A DNA stretch of 64,000 nt from Aneurinibacillus sp. REN35 (lineage in GTDB: Bacteria > Bacillota > Bacilli > Aneurinibacillales > Aneurinibacillaceae): the NCBI RefSeq assembly GCF_041379945.2, contig NZ_JBFTXJ020000004.1, positions 248,001 through 312,000 on the forward strand, in the 5' to 3' direction. Position numbers and translations under genes: made by a program. The notes beneath the pieces were generated by a model. The model ran no database searches, was not told where the DNA came from, and saw only the letters and a list, made by a program, of their open reading frames with translations. The first letter of the stretch is position 1; every line of letters begins with the position of its first letter. Shown piece after piece: positions 16,808 to 26,346 of this stretch.

Positions 16808-16939
16808 AACTAACACCTCGATTAGCTAGGGTGATATTGCCTGTTCCCTTATTATACATGCTTTCCCTTTGCCATGCATAAAAATACAAAAAAAGCAGGA
16901 CATCCAATGGAGTTCCCGCTTATCTGTATCCATATATCT

Positions 16940-17758
16940 TCAAAAGGTTGTGTGCGCCTCGCTAACAATGTGAACAATGTCTGCTTCATGATCCACCGGC
17001 TCCTGCGCTCCTGCCTCTCTGCTCCATTCAAGGTGCAGCAGAAACTCGATATTTCCTTCCCCGCCGGTAATCGGTGAAAAGGACATCCCGCGCATCCGAA
17101 AGCCCAACGTCTCACTAAATCCAATCATTCTGCGCAATACTTCTTCATGTACGCGCGGCTCCCGTACAACTCCATGCTTGCCCACCTGCTCCCGTCCGGC
17201 TTCAAACTGCGGTTTTACGAGCGCAAGCACGCTCGCACCGTCCGCTAAAAAATTGGTTAAGACGGGGAGTATCAGACGCAGCGAAATAAACGAAACATCA
17301 ATAGTCGCAAAGCGCACACGCTCGCCTTCCCATTCCTCTGCTTTCAAATGGCGGAAGTTCGTTCGTTCCATCACAATAACCCGTTCATCCTGACGCAGCG
17401 ACCAATCCAATTGACCATATCCTACATCAATGGCATACACCAATCTCGCCCCATGCTGCAGCGCACAATCCGTAAATCCGCCGGTGGACGCACCGATATC
17501 CATCACGACCGCATCCGTAAGATCAATCGCAAATTCTCGAATCGCCTTTTCAAGCTTCAAACCACCACGGCTTACATACGGATGGACCTGCCCTTTTACC
17601 GTGATAGGCTTGTCTGTCTCTACCTTCATCCCGGCTTTATCGCAGCGTTCCTGTCCCACGAAGACAAGGCCTGCCATAACGGCAGCCCTCGCTTTTTCCC
17701 GGCTTGGAAAATATCCTTCCTGTACCAGGCGCACATCAATTCTCTCTTTTTTACTCAT
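16940..17758 (-). CDS. tlyA: TlyA-family rRNA 2'-O-methyltransferase (YqxC)
   Basis: A 272-residue protein with an N-terminal S4 RNA-binding domain (IDVRLVQEGYFPSREKARAAV) and an FtsJ/RrmJ-type methyltransferase domain. The SAM motif is VMDIGASTGGFTDCALQHGA, and LALVKPQFEAGREQVGKHG contains a catalytic lysine. TlyA 2'-O-methylates cytidines of 16S and 23S rRNA and influences capreomycin sensitivity in other bacteria. It starts 3 bp after the dxs stop, so the two are translationally close. Confidence 0.94.
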   Translation of the reverse strand: MSKKERIDVRLVQEGYFPSREKARAAVMAGLVFVGQERCDKAGMKVETDKPITVKGQVHPYVSRGGLKLEKAIREFAIDLTDAVVMDIGASTGGFTDCALQHGARLVYAIDVGYGQLDWSLRQDERVIVMERTNFRHLKAEEWEGERVRFATIDVSFISLRLILPVLTNFLADGASVLALVKPQFEAGREQVGKHGVVREPRVHEEVLRRMIGFSETLGFRMRGMSFSPITGGEGNIEFLLHLEWSREAGAQEPVDHEADIVHIVSEAHTTF

Positions 17759-17761
17759 CGT

Positions 17762-19645
17762 CTACGCTCGCTGCCTCCTTGCCGGCCACAGGGAACGGAC
17801 TTTCTCAGCCACATGTTCAGGTGTTAAGCCAACTTCTGCCCGCTGCTCTTTTACACTTCCATGCTCTATATAATAATCGGGAATTCCCATCAGTTCGACT
17901 ACCGTATTGTGGTAACCTGCCTGCGCATAGCACTCAAGCACCGCACTGCCAAAGCCGCCCTGCACACAGCCTTCTTCAAGCGTAATGATCGTATAGCCTT
18001 CGCTCGCCAACGAGAAGAGCAGCTCTTCATCAAGCGGTTTAGCAAAACGTGCATTCACTACCATCGGATTAATTCCTTCTGCTGCCAGCACATCGGCCGC
18101 TTTCTGCGCCGTCGGAACCATATTACCAAAGGCAAGCACAGCTACATGCGCGCCCGGACACAGGATTTCCGCCTTGCCGATAGGAAGAACACTGAGTTCA
18201 GTGTCCATCTCTACACCTTCGCCATTACCGCGCGGATAACGTACCGCAATCGGTCCATCCTCATAGTGAAGGGCTGTATACATCATATGCTGCAGTTCAT
18301 TTTCATCCTTTGGCATCATGATCGTCATATTCGGCAAACTGCGCATATAAGCGATATCAAATACCCCTTGATGCGTTTCACCATCAGCACCAACTAATCC
18401 GGCACGGTCAATCGCAAACGTTACATTCAAGTTCTGGCGGCATACATCGTGCACAAGCTGATCATAACCGCGCTGCAAAAATGTGGAGTATACGGCAAAC
18501 ACCGGTTTTAGACCTTGTGTCGCAATACCGGCTGCCATTGTTGTGGCATGCTGTTCGGCAATCCCCACATCGAAGAAACGCTCCGGATATTTTTTCGCAA
18601 ACGAAGATAGCCCCGTGCCGCCTGGCATTGCCGCTGTAATCGCCACAATACGCGGATCGGTTTGAGCCAGCCTGTCCAGCGTTCGTGCAAAAATGCTCGT
18701 ATAGCTTGGCGGACCTTCCGTTTTTACTACTTCGCCATTCTCAATCTTATACGTACCAACCCCATGGAATACATCCGAATCATTTTCAGCCGGGCGGTAG
18801 CCTTTTCCTTTTTTTGTAATCACATGAACAAGTACTGGACCTTTCGTATGAGCTGCCTGTCGCAGCGTCTCCATAAGCATCGGCAAATCATGTCCATCTA
18901 CCGGTCCCAAATACGTAAAGCCCAACTCTTCGAACAATATTCCTGATACCATTAAATATTTTAGCCCGTCTTTGAGACGTTCTGCCAGCTTGGCCATTGT
19001 TCCGCCAACTGCCGGTACTTTTTTCAGTAAATATTCTACTTCTTCCTTCACCCGTTTATATCCATCGTTTGTACGCAGCTTGCCCAGATAGCTATGCAGA
19101 GCACCAACATTCGGAGCAATTGACATCTCATTATCATTCAAGATCACTGTCACATCACGCTTCTCATGCCCCATATGGTTCATTGCCTCAAGCGCCATCC
19201 CGCCTGTCAGCGCGCCGTCACCAATAACTGCGACAACCTTGCTCTTCTCTCGCTTCAAATCGCGCGCGATCGCCATCCCCATCGCCGCAGAAAGAGACGT
19301 ACTGCTGTGGCCCGTCTCCCACACATCGTGTTCGCTTTCGCTGCATTTCGGGTAGCCGCATAGCCCTTTATACTGGCGCAGCGTATGGAAACGATCCATA
19401 CGTCCGGTCAGCATCTTATGTACATATGCTTGATGTCCGACATCCCATACGAATTTATCTTTTGGGCTGTCAAAAACATAATGCAGCGCCAATGTCAGTT
19501 CTACCACACCAAGATTAGGCGCCAGATGCCCACCTGTCACAGATAGGTTCTTAATAAGAAATTCACGGATCTCTTCCGCTAATGTATTCAATTGCGATGG
19601 ATGTAATTTTTTCAGGTCTTGAGGGGAGTTAATACCAGATAACAA
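17762..19645 (-). CDS. dxs: 1-deoxy-D-xylulose-5-phosphate synthase
   Basis: A 627-residue thiamine-diphosphate enzyme for the first step of the MEP isoprenoid pathway. The TPP-binding motif is [18 protein letters not shown] with NDNEMSI. The transketolase-like middle begins at about residue 310 ([21 protein letters not shown]) and shows [17 protein letters not shown]; a transketolase C domain ends the protein. The start is set at a TTG (19645) because GTGAGGAG lies 6 nt upstream and the protein then begins [14 protein letters not shown], as expected. The next gene upstream is ispA, so two isoprenoid steps sit together. Confidence 0.97.
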   Translation of the reverse strand: MLSGINSPQDLKKLHPSQLNTLAEEIREFLIKNLSVTGGHLAPNLGVVELTLALHYVFDSPKDKFVWDVGHQAYVHKMLTGRMDRFHTLRQYKGLCGYPKCSESEHDVWETGHSSTSLSAAMGMAIARDLKREKSKVVAVIGDGALTGGMALEAMNHMGHEKRDVTVILNDNEMSIAPNVGALHSYLGKLRTNDGYKRVKEEVEYLLKKVPAVGGTMAKLAERLKDGLKYLMVSGILFEELGFTYLGPVDGHDLPMLMETLRQAAHTKGPVLVHVITKKGKGYRPAENDSDVFHGVGTYKIENGEVVKTEGPPSYTSIFARTLDRLAQTDPRIVAITAAMPGGTGLSSFAKKYPERFFDVGIAEQHATTMAAGIATQGLKPVFAVYSTFLQRGYDQLVHDVCRQNLNVTFAIDRAGLVGADGETHQGVFDIAYMRSLPNMTIMMPKDENELQHMMYTALHYEDGPIAVRYPRGNGEGVEMDTELSVLPIGKAEILCPGAHVAVLAFGNMVPTAQKAADVLAAEGINPMVVNARFAKPLDEELLFSLASEGYTIITLEEGCVQGGFGSAVLECYAQAGYHNTVVELMGIPDYYIEHGSVKEQRAEVGLTPEHVAEKVRSLWPARRQRA

Positions 19646-19833
19646 AGAAAACTCCTCACTTTCAACGTTTCGTTCTATTTTTTCATAAATGGCATTACAT
19701 ATCATACCCGTTTTGTTATGAGTAAATCAACAACATGGTATCACAAACACAGCATAAACACCACTGATCAAAGAGCCAGCGATAAGATACTATGTTATCA
19801 GCTATACGAGAAAACAACAAAAAAGTAACAAAA

Positions 19834-19890
19834 ATACCTCTCCTTTTCATACGCCATAGCTGTCGGCTGTGCATGAAAGAGAAGAGGTAT
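19834..19890 (-). terminator. Probable terminator between ispA and dxs
   Basis: A long imperfect hairpin, ATACCTCTTC with its complement and an extended inner stem, ends in an A-rich stretch on the plus strand (a T-rich tail on minus). It suggests that dxs has its own promoter in the 19646-19830 gap. Confidence 0.55.
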
Positions 19891-19900
19891 GTAATATCTA

Positions 19901-20797
19901 TTAATAATCCCGCTCAATCACAAAGGAAGCAAGCGCACGCAGTATTCGATCATCTGCCAATCGAGCTTCTAAGAGCGCCTGGTTGGCTTCATCCACCAAA
20001 CGAGTCAGCATCTGACGGGAAGCCTCCATACCAATCAAAACCGGGTATGTCGATTTATGGCTCTTCTCGTCACTGCCTACAGGCTTGCCTATTTTATCTT
20101 GGTCTCCTATAACATCCAAAATATCATCTTGAATTTGAAATGCAAGGCCGATATTTGTCGCATAGCGCGTAAGAAGGTTTAGCTGCTGCTCAGTTGCACC
20201 CGCAAGAATAGCACCCGCACGTACACAGAATATAAGTAAGTCGGCAGTCTTGTGCTGGTGGATATACTGAAGTTGCTCCAATGTAAGCTGAACGTTCTCT
20301 CCTTCCATATCCGCACACTGACCGCCCACCATTCCTCGTGCTCCCGCATAGGAAGCGAGCTCACGCACAACTTGTACTACGCGAGAAGCGGGAATGTCTG
20401 CGGCTTCTGCCTCACAAACAATCTCAAACGCATACGTCAGCAGCGCATCGCCGGCAAGAATCGCTATCGCTTCCCCGTATACTTTATGATTTGTCGGCTT
20501 GCCACGGCGAAAATCATCATTATCCATTGCAGGAAGATCATCATGGATAAGTGAATACGTATGAATCATTTCTACAGCACAGCCTACAGAAATCCCGGAT
20601 TCAATTGGCTTGCCCATCGCTTCAAGCGTTGCAAGTACAAACACAGGACGAAGGCGTTTGCCCCCGGCAAGCAACGAGTAGGCCATCGCCTCGCGCAGCG
20701 TTTCTGGAATATCTGTCTGATCTACATATGCAGCTAGGCGTTCTGCAATGACTTCCGCTCTTGTATGAATATATTCTTTTATCTGCATATCACTCAC
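19901..20797 (-). CDS. ispA: Geranyl/farnesyl diphosphate synthase IspA
   Basis: A 298-residue trans-prenyltransferase that condenses IPP with DMAPP/GPP to farnesyl diphosphate. The first aspartate-rich motif is DDLPAMDNDD and the second is DDILD. GGKRLRP and the QxxD region (GQCADMEGE) are present. Its ATG overlaps the xseB stop (ATGA), giving translational coupling in the xseA-xseB-ispA operon. Confidence 0.96.
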   Translation of the reverse strand: MSDMQIKEYIHTRAEVIAERLAAYVDQTDIPETLREAMAYSLLAGGKRLRPVFVLATLEAMGKPIESGISVGCAVEMIHTYSLIHDDLPAMDNDDFRRGKPTNHKVYGEAIAILAGDALLTYAFEIVCEAEAADIPASRVVQVVRELASYAGARGMVGGQCADMEGENVQLTLEQLQYIHQHKTADLLIFCVRAGAILAGATEQQLNLLTRYATNIGLAFQIQDDILDVIGDQDKIGKPVGSDEKSHKSTYPVLIGMEASRQMLTRLVDEANQALLEARLADDRILRALASFVIERDY

Positions 20798-21039
20798 TCG
20801 CCGTCTTCCTCCAATTGAAACGCAATGCGGGTTTGTTCGCCCTCCTGCTCAAGCAGCATCTCAATCTTCTGTTCAACATCAGTCAATTTGCGGCTGCATA
20901 GCTTAGATAGCTCCATTCCATTCTGAAACAACTCAATCGCCTTCTCCAACGGTACATCGCCCGCTTCTAGCTGCCCTACAACATCTTCTAGCTGCTTCAT
21001 CGCTTCTTCAAATGGTATTTCTGCCTTTTTCTTACTCAT
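20794..21039 (-). CDS. xseB: Exodeoxyribonuclease VII small subunit
   Basis: An 81-residue small helical subunit. It shows PFEEAMKQLEDVVGQLEAGDVPLEKAI, the typical XseB pattern, then LFQNGMELSKLC and an acidic tail. It assembles with XseA to degrade single-stranded DNA. The gene overlaps xseA by 8 bp and ispA by 4 bp. Confidence 0.96.
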   Translation of the reverse strand: MSKKKAEIPFEEAMKQLEDVVGQLEAGDVPLEKAIELFQNGMELSKLCSRKLTDVEQKIEMLLEQEGEQTRIAFQLEEDGE

Positions 21040-22399
21040 TAGTCTCCCCCTTTTGCGTCTCCTCTATCCGGCATACCAACGTACCATCCGCCAACCGAAC
21101 AGACACTTGCTCGCCTTCTGCGGCCTGCTCTACTGTTGTCACCAACTTTTCGCCTTCTGACGTTTCCTTGAAAACGAGAGAATAGCCGCGCCGCATGACT
21201 TTTAGCGGACTAAGCGCATCCAACTTGTCTATATAACGATCAAGGCGACCGCTCTTCTCTCGAAGAAGAGCCCCCATTGAGCGCTGAAGACGCTGTTTAC
21301 GATCATCTACGCGATCATTGGCACGTTGTACGGCGATGGACGGGTTGTGCTGTAGTAAATGTCGGTGCATCTCTCTCCATTGAGCCTGTTTCTGTATATG
21401 ATAGTGTTCTCCTGCCCGCATAAGACGCTGTGTAAGCCGATCAAGTTCTTGCTCGTACTGCATAATATGGCGTTCCGGCTGACGCAGCACATAAGAACGC
21501 TGCATCCTCTCCAATCTCTCGCGCAGCCTGCGCACTTGATGGCGAAGCGAAGTAGACAAGCGGCCATTCAGCGCATCAATATGCCGTCCGATCTCTAGCA
21601 TATGCGGAACCGCGATCTCTGCCGCCGCTGTAGGAGTAGCAGCACGAACATCGGCGACAAAGTCAGCAATTGTAAAGTCTGTCTCATGTCCCACAGCCGA
21701 AATTATCGGGATGCGTGAATGATACATGCTCCGCGCAACCGTCTCTTCGTTAAATGCCCACAGCTCTTCGATGGAGCCACCACCCCGTCCGACAATCAAG
21801 ACATCTATATCCGAGAGCTCGTTCATTCGCTTAATGGCATCACAAATGGATGGCGCAGCATGCTCTCCCTGAACCGATACAGGATGGAGCAGAATATCAG
21901 CGGCCGGGTACCTGCGGCGAATGGTTGTAATAATATCTCGAACGGCTGCTCCGGTCGGTGAGGTAATCACACCAATACGGGAGGGATACGAAGGAATAGG
22001 CTTTTTCCACTGTTCAGCAAATAACCCTTCTTCTTCAAGCTTTGCTTTTAATTGTTCAAAAGCCATATACAGACTGCCGATTCCATCGGGCTGCATCTCT
22101 TTGGCATACAGTTGGTATTGTCCATCCCGCTCATACACAGAAACAGAACCTCGGATAAGCACCCGGGTTCCGTTTTTGGGAATAAATTTGAGGTACCGGT
22201 TATACCCGGCAAACATCACGCCTTTGATTTTGGATTCTTCATCCTTGACCGTAAAATACATATGCCCGCGCGAATGGTGCACAAAGTTAGACAACTCTCC
22301 TCGTACCCACACATCCTGCAGTACTTCGTCAAAATCGAACGCATCCTTAATGTAGCGCGTAAGGTGTTTTACTGAAAAAACTTGCCGGGTATCCTGCAC
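21032..22399 (-). CDS. xseA: Exodeoxyribonuclease VII large subunit
   Basis: A 455-residue nuclease subunit. The N-terminal OB fold (residues about 10-105) includes VWVRGELSNFVHHSRGHMYF. The catalytic core contains IGVITSPTGAAVRDI and GRGGGSIEELWAFNEE. A coiled-coil arm with many Arg/Gln heptads (RHQVRRLRERLERMQ) follows. It starts with GTG after GGAAGGAAGAG and is the first gene of the xseA-xseB-ispA operon. Confidence 0.97.
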   Translation of the reverse strand: MQDTRQVFSVKHLTRYIKDAFDFDEVLQDVWVRGELSNFVHHSRGHMYFTVKDEESKIKGVMFAGYNRYLKFIPKNGTRVLIRGSVSVYERDGQYQLYAKEMQPDGIGSLYMAFEQLKAKLEEEGLFAEQWKKPIPSYPSRIGVITSPTGAAVRDIITTIRRRYPAADILLHPVSVQGEHAAPSICDAIKRMNELSDIDVLIVGRGGGSIEELWAFNEETVARSMYHSRIPIISAVGHETDFTIADFVADVRAATPTAAAEIAVPHMLEIGRHIDALNGRLSTSLRHQVRRLRERLERMQRSYVLRQPERHIMQYEQELDRLTQRLMRAGEHYHIQKQAQWREMHRHLLQHNPSIAVQRANDRVDDRKQRLQRSMGALLREKSGRLDRYIDKLDALSPLKVMRRGYSLVFKETSEGEKLVTTVEQAAEGEQVSVRLADGTLVCRIEETQKGETNE

Positions 22400-22420
22400 A
22401 GCTCTCTTCCTTCCCTCGCT

Positions 22421-23287
22421 CTATTGCTTTTGTGCGACGCGCGCTGCCTTTTTCGCCGCCTCTACTGTATTCTTCATCAGCATCGTAATCGTCATGGGTC
22501 CTACACCGCGCGGCACAGGTGTCAGATAACTCGCTACTTCTTTAACAGAATCAAAGTGAACGTCGCCAACGAGCTTGCCTGCCGCATTGCGGTTAACTCC
22601 GACATCAATTACAACGGCACCGATCTTCACATGTTCAGCACCAATCATCTCTGCACGGCCTACAGCTACAACAAGAATATCTGCCTGGCGCGTGATAGAT
22701 GGGAGATCTTGTGTCCGGGAATGAGCGATCGTGACCGTCGCATTTTCCTGTAATAATAACATAGCCACCGGCTTTCCTACAATATTGCTGCGCCCGATAA
22801 CAACCGCATGCTTGCCTGCAATATCCTGGCCGGAACGCTTAATTAATTCAATAATGCCATGTGGTGTGCATGGAAGATAGCATTCGTTCCCGATCAGCAT
22901 GTTGCCTACGTTAATCGGTGTAAAACCGTCTACGTCTTTCTCAGGACTGATCGCATCAATTACCGCCGTCTCAGAAATATGCTTCGGCAGCGGAAGCTGT
23001 ACAAGAATGCCATGAATGTTCGGGTTCTGATTGTACCCTTCCACTAGTTGGAGCAATTCTTCCTGTGAAATCGAAGCGTCATGACGTACTACTTCAGAAT
23101 AGATGCCGATCTCCTGACACGCTTTTTCTTTTCCTTTGACATAGGAATGAGAAGCAGGATCATCACCAATCAGGATGACAGCAAGCCCTGGATGAATTCC
23201 CTGCTCCTTTAACTGAACAACCTCTTCTTTTAACGCTGCGCGAATTTCTTCTGCTACTTCAGTACCCACGATAATATGTGCTGACAT
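22421..23287 (-). CDS. folD: Methylenetetrahydrofolate dehydrogenase/cyclohydrolase FolD
   Basis: A 288-residue bifunctional one-carbon enzyme. The catalytic lysine lies in SYVKGKEKACQEIG, the folate-site motif is VQLPLPKHI, and the nucleotide site is VVIGRSNIVGKPVAMLLL. The PG-rich C-terminus TPVPRGVGPMTITMLM is diagnostic. Full length, 21 bp ahead of xseA on the same strand. Confidence 0.97.
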   Translation of the reverse strand: MSAHIIVGTEVAEEIRAALKEEVVQLKEQGIHPGLAVILIGDDPASHSYVKGKEKACQEIGIYSEVVRHDASISQEELLQLVEGYNQNPNIHGILVQLPLPKHISETAVIDAISPEKDVDGFTPINVGNMLIGNECYLPCTPHGIIELIKRSGQDIAGKHAVVIGRSNIVGKPVAMLLLQENATVTIAHSRTQDLPSITRQADILVVAVGRAEMIGAEHVKIGAVVIDVGVNRNAAGKLVGDVHFDSVKEVASYLTPVPRGVGPMTITMLMKNTVEAAKKAARVAQKQ

Positions 23288-23423
23288 ACATATCCTCCGT
23301 TCAAATGGAAATGTTGAGAAAGTTCAAGCTCTCCTCTTCCCTTTCAGTGTAGCGAATCAAACGGAAGAATGCAAAGACAAATTACGAAATATATTTCAAT
23401 TTATAGCGTTTAATGTTCGTTTT

Positions 23424-24377
23424 TTAACCAATGTTATGCTGTAATAAACCAATACGCGCCACACCAAATGCATTATCTCCGGCATAAGCCGGATCGGCAA
23501 AATACAAACGAGCGCCTACTGCACGATGAGTCAACCGCTTCATAAGTCGATTCTTAATATATGAATTGGCTGAGACGCCGCCAACAATTAGGATATCTTT
23601 TGCATACCCGTTCTCAACAGCCGTGCGCAGTACCTTCTCCAGCGTCGCTGCCACACATTTCTCCGCTGCCCGGGCAATCTGTGCCGCAGGAACCTTCTGT
23701 TCCACGGCGCGCAGCAAAGCTGCTTCGGGTCCAGAAAAGCTGAATGTATATGCAAAGACCGATGATGGAACAGAGAAATCAGCATCATCGGCTCCTTTTG
23801 CCAACTCTTCGAGATACGGCCCGGCTGGAAACGGAAGACCCAGCGCCACACCAACGCGGTCAATAAGCTGCCCTGCATGTAAATCTTGCGTGCCACCAAT
23901 GCACTCAATTGCATACCCACCGTTTTGCTTTGTGCAGTCTAGCAATTCACTCGTACCACCGGATAGATGCACGGCAAGAAACCGACCTGCACTAAGCGGA
24001 GCCGGCAATGTATATTCACCCGCAGCAATATGACCTTCCTGATGAGACGTGTAATAAAGTGGCACATCAAAGAAATAAGCCATCATCTCCGCTGCCATCT
24101 GTCCTGCTAAAAACACCGGCATATAGCTGCCTGCCGCAGGACGCGGTGTACGACTCACCGCAATCGCTATGATGCGGTGTTCCCCTTTTGCCATGTTTCG
24201 AGCCAGCTCCGGAAGACGCTTTACATGTTGAAATAACGCTTCCGATTGCTTAAGCCCTCGCTCCCCTTCCTTAACAGTCAAAAGCTGCTTGGCTTCAGCA
24301 ATGATCTGCCCGGATGTATCAACGAGGCAAAGCGATGTCCGATAATTGCTCGTGTCGATACCAAGTACCGCATTCAT
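23424..24377 (-). CDS. TsaD/Kae1-family paralogue (O-sialoglycoprotein endopeptidase homologue)
   Basis: A 317-residue protein of the ASKHA-fold TsaD/Kae1 superfamily. VLGIDTSNYRTSLCLVD is the first phosphate loop; SHQEGHIAAG keeps the H-x3-H metal site; AVHLSGGTSELL is the central loop; and LIVGGVSANSYIKNRL with YAGDNAFGVARIGL forms the C-terminal site. The true t6A enzyme usually reads SGGHT in the central loop; SGGTS here and the position next to nusB mark this as the second, Paenibacillaceae-type paralogue. Its substrate is unknown. It starts 3 bp after the nusB stop. Confidence 0.8.
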   Translation of the reverse strand: MNAVLGIDTSNYRTSLCLVDTSGQIIAEAKQLLTVKEGERGLKQSEALFQHVKRLPELARNMAKGEHRIIAIAVSRTPRPAAGSYMPVFLAGQMAAEMMAYFFDVPLYYTSHQEGHIAAGEYTLPAPLSAGRFLAVHLSGGTSELLDCTKQNGGYAIECIGGTQDLHAGQLIDRVGVALGLPFPAGPYLEELAKGADDADFSVPSSVFAYTFSFSGPEAALLRAVEQKVPAAQIARAAEKCVAATLEKVLRTAVENGYAKDILIVGGVSANSYIKNRLMKRLTHRAVGARLYFADPAYAGDNAFGVARIGLLQHNIG

Positions 24378-24380
24378 GGG

Positions 24381-24812
24381 TTATACCCCTTGCTGATCGT
24401 TTTTTTGCAGGTCTTTTACCAGGCTTGATAGCACACCGTTGATGAATTTCGGCGAGTCATCCGTTCCATACATTTTAGCCAGTTCAACCGCTTCGTTCAG
24501 CGTTACCTTTATCGGAATGTCCTTACGATACATCATCTCATAACCAGCCAGACGTAAAATAGCACGGTCCACATTCGCTAAGCGTCCCATTGTCCAACCA
24601 CGTAAATATTGGCTTACGGCTTGGTCAATTTCAGACTGATGAGCTGCCGTTCCTTCCACCAACTCAGTCAAGAACTCGAGGTTTCTCTCCTCATTTACCT
24701 GCTCATCCTCTTCTTCAAGCATGTTAGCAAGCACTTCCTTTGGCTCGGCCTGCGTCATATCAATAGAAAATAATACTTGTACCGCTTTCTCGCGGGATTG
24801 ATGTCGGTTCAT
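24381..24812 (-). CDS. nusB: Transcription antitermination factor NusB
   Basis: A 143-residue all-helical protein that binds boxA of rRNA leaders with NusE. MNRHQSREKAVQVLFSIDM and the C-terminal NEAVELAKMYGTDDSPKFING are diagnostic. It is followed by the TsaD paralogue at a 3-bp distance. Confidence 0.97.
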   Translation of the reverse strand: MNRHQSREKAVQVLFSIDMTQAEPKEVLANMLEEEDEQVNEERNLEFLTELVEGTAAHQSEIDQAVSQYLRGWTMGRLANVDRAILRLAGYEMMYRKDIPIKVTLNEAVELAKMYGTDDSPKFINGVLSSLVKDLQKNDQQGV

Positions 24813-24997
24813 TCGTTACCACCTTTATCGTTGTCCATATTTACTAGTTTTGCCTGCGCAAAAAGTAACCATTCCTTGAGTTTATCAAAACCTTACTTCC
24901 TTGGAAATACTTTGACGGTACCATTTTACTGCAAAAAGCGCCAAATCCCTAATCATGAGATTTGACGCTTTCATAGTATGCTACATCCATAACACTT

Positions 24998-25216
24998 CTA
25001 GCGTTTGGTAAACTTTCCAGGAAGAATCCGATCAAGCACTTCTCCTACATCTTCTTCGTTGTCGAATTTACGACCAATATAAAAACCGGTCGCTACGAAC
25101 ACCGCAAACACAATCGTTTTGAGAAAGCCTACCCACAGAAAGAGCAGACCGAAGATAAAGCCTGCCGCAAGACCAAATGCTTTGCCCCGGTTCTCTAAAA
25201 TCAATTGCCAGAACAT
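24998..25216 (-). CDS. DUF2273 small membrane protein
   Basis: A 72-residue protein with two hydrophobic segments (AFGLAAGFIFGLLFLWVGF and TIVFAVFVATGFYIGRK). It belongs to the DUF2273 family that accompanies Asp23/AmaP envelope-stress genes. The ATG at 25216 is 6 nt from AGAGGG; the one at 25222 overlaps that site. It begins 10 bp after amaP. Confidence 0.85.
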   Translation of the reverse strand: MFWQLILENRGKAFGLAAGFIFGLLFLWVGFLKTIVFAVFVATGFYIGRKFDNEEDVGEVLDRILPGKFTKR

Positions 25217-25226
25217 GTGCATCCCT

Positions 25227-25796
25227 CTATTCTACCCGCCGGACACGTGCGCCGCCTCCGGGCTGAGCCACTTCAGACACAAGCACCGTCACCTCGGCAA
25301 TCGAAAGTCCTGCAATCGTCTCGACGCGTTCTTTGATTACTTGCTGCACTTGCTCTACAAGGCCGGGAATCGGCGTCTCTCCGTCCACTGTAACTTTCAC
25401 ATGGATTGATGTCTTATTTTCTTCTGCACGGACACGCGCCTTCAGATCCCGTATACCTCGAATACGACGTGCAGCCGTGCAGGCTATACTCTCGATCGTA
25501 TCAAGCGTAATCCGTACATCCCCGTATTCGGTCTGACTGTGTACAGAAACTCCTGCACGTCCCTTCTCTGCGCGAACGCGCATTCCGGTAAACAAAAACT
25601 TCAAACTGATAAGAAAGAAAATAGCGGCACAAGCGAAATACATAAGACCCACCTGAGACGATGTGTATATCTCTTCGATTGCGTTTGTGATGTAGGTCGA
25701 CGAGATCAAATTCAGGCTCGTTGCCATAACAAATAACGAGATGACTACCAATGCTAGACTGTATAACGTAAGAATAAAACGATCAAATAAATTCAC
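25227..25796 (-). CDS. amaP: Alkaline shock response membrane anchor protein AmaP
   Basis: A 189-residue protein with two N-terminal membrane helices (residues about 8-28 and 50-70), then a cytoplasmic Asp23-like domain (ITLDTIESIACTAARRIRGI). In Staphylococcus aureus AmaP anchors Asp23 to the membrane in cell-wall stress. Gene order asp23-amaP-DUF2273 is retained here. Confidence 0.9.
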   Translation of the reverse strand: MNLFDRFILTLYSLALVVISLFVMATSLNLISSTYITNAIEEIYTSSQVGLMYFACAAIFFLISLKFLFTGMRVRAEKGRAGVSVHSQTEYGDVRITLDTIESIACTAARRIRGIRDLKARVRAEENKTSIHVKVTVDGETPIPGLVEQVQQVIKERVETIAGLSIAEVTVLVSEVAQPGGGARVRRVE

Positions 25797-25835
25797 AGAC
25801 GCCCTCCTACCAGCGAAACGAAAGACGGCTTCGCT

Positions 25836-26246
25836 TTACCGAACTCGGTGAACCTCTTCACTGCTGACGGATACTTTCTTTTCTTTTTCCTGCTTCAGTA
25901 TCACATCGACGATATGTACATTTACATGTGCAACCGTCAACCCTGTCATGTTCTCAATCGACTCACGCACGTTTTCCTGTACTTTGTACGCTACATCAGG
26001 AATCTGCTGCCCATACTCTACTATAATATAAAGATCGATGGTTGCTTCCTTATCCTTAATGTCCACCCGTACACCGCGGCTGTTCTTGCGTCCGAGACGC
26101 TCTACAAAATCACTTACAATCCCGCTGCTCAATTCGATAACGCCCGTTACTTCAGAACTCGCCATATGGGCGATCACTTCAATAACCTCAGGAGCAATTT
26201 CGATTTTTCCTAACTCAAGCTGTGAGAATTCTATTCCATTATCCAA
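25836..26246 (-). CDS. Asp23/Gls24 family envelope stress protein (YqhY-like)
   Basis: A 136-residue protein. LGKIEIAPEVIEVIAHMASSE and GVRVDIKDKEATIDLYIIVEYG are the Asp23/Gls24 core. It starts with TTG, 7 nt after GGAGG, giving MDNGIEFSQLELGKIE. The equivalent B. subtilis gene yqhY lies between accC and nusB and affects acetyl-CoA carboxylase activity, which fits its place beside accC here. Confidence 0.92.
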   Translation of the reverse strand: MDNGIEFSQLELGKIEIAPEVIEVIAHMASSEVTGVIELSSGIVSDFVERLGRKNSRGVRVDIKDKEATIDLYIIVEYGQQIPDVAYKVQENVRESIENMTGLTVAHVNVHIVDVILKQEKEKKVSVSSEEVHRVR

Positions 26247-26346
26247 TATAAAACACCTCCTCCAAAGTGCGCTTCCTTGCTTATTATAGCAAACGAAAGG
26301 AAAAGAATACAATTTGCGCCTTTGAAGAAGGTGTCGGTTTTAGCAA

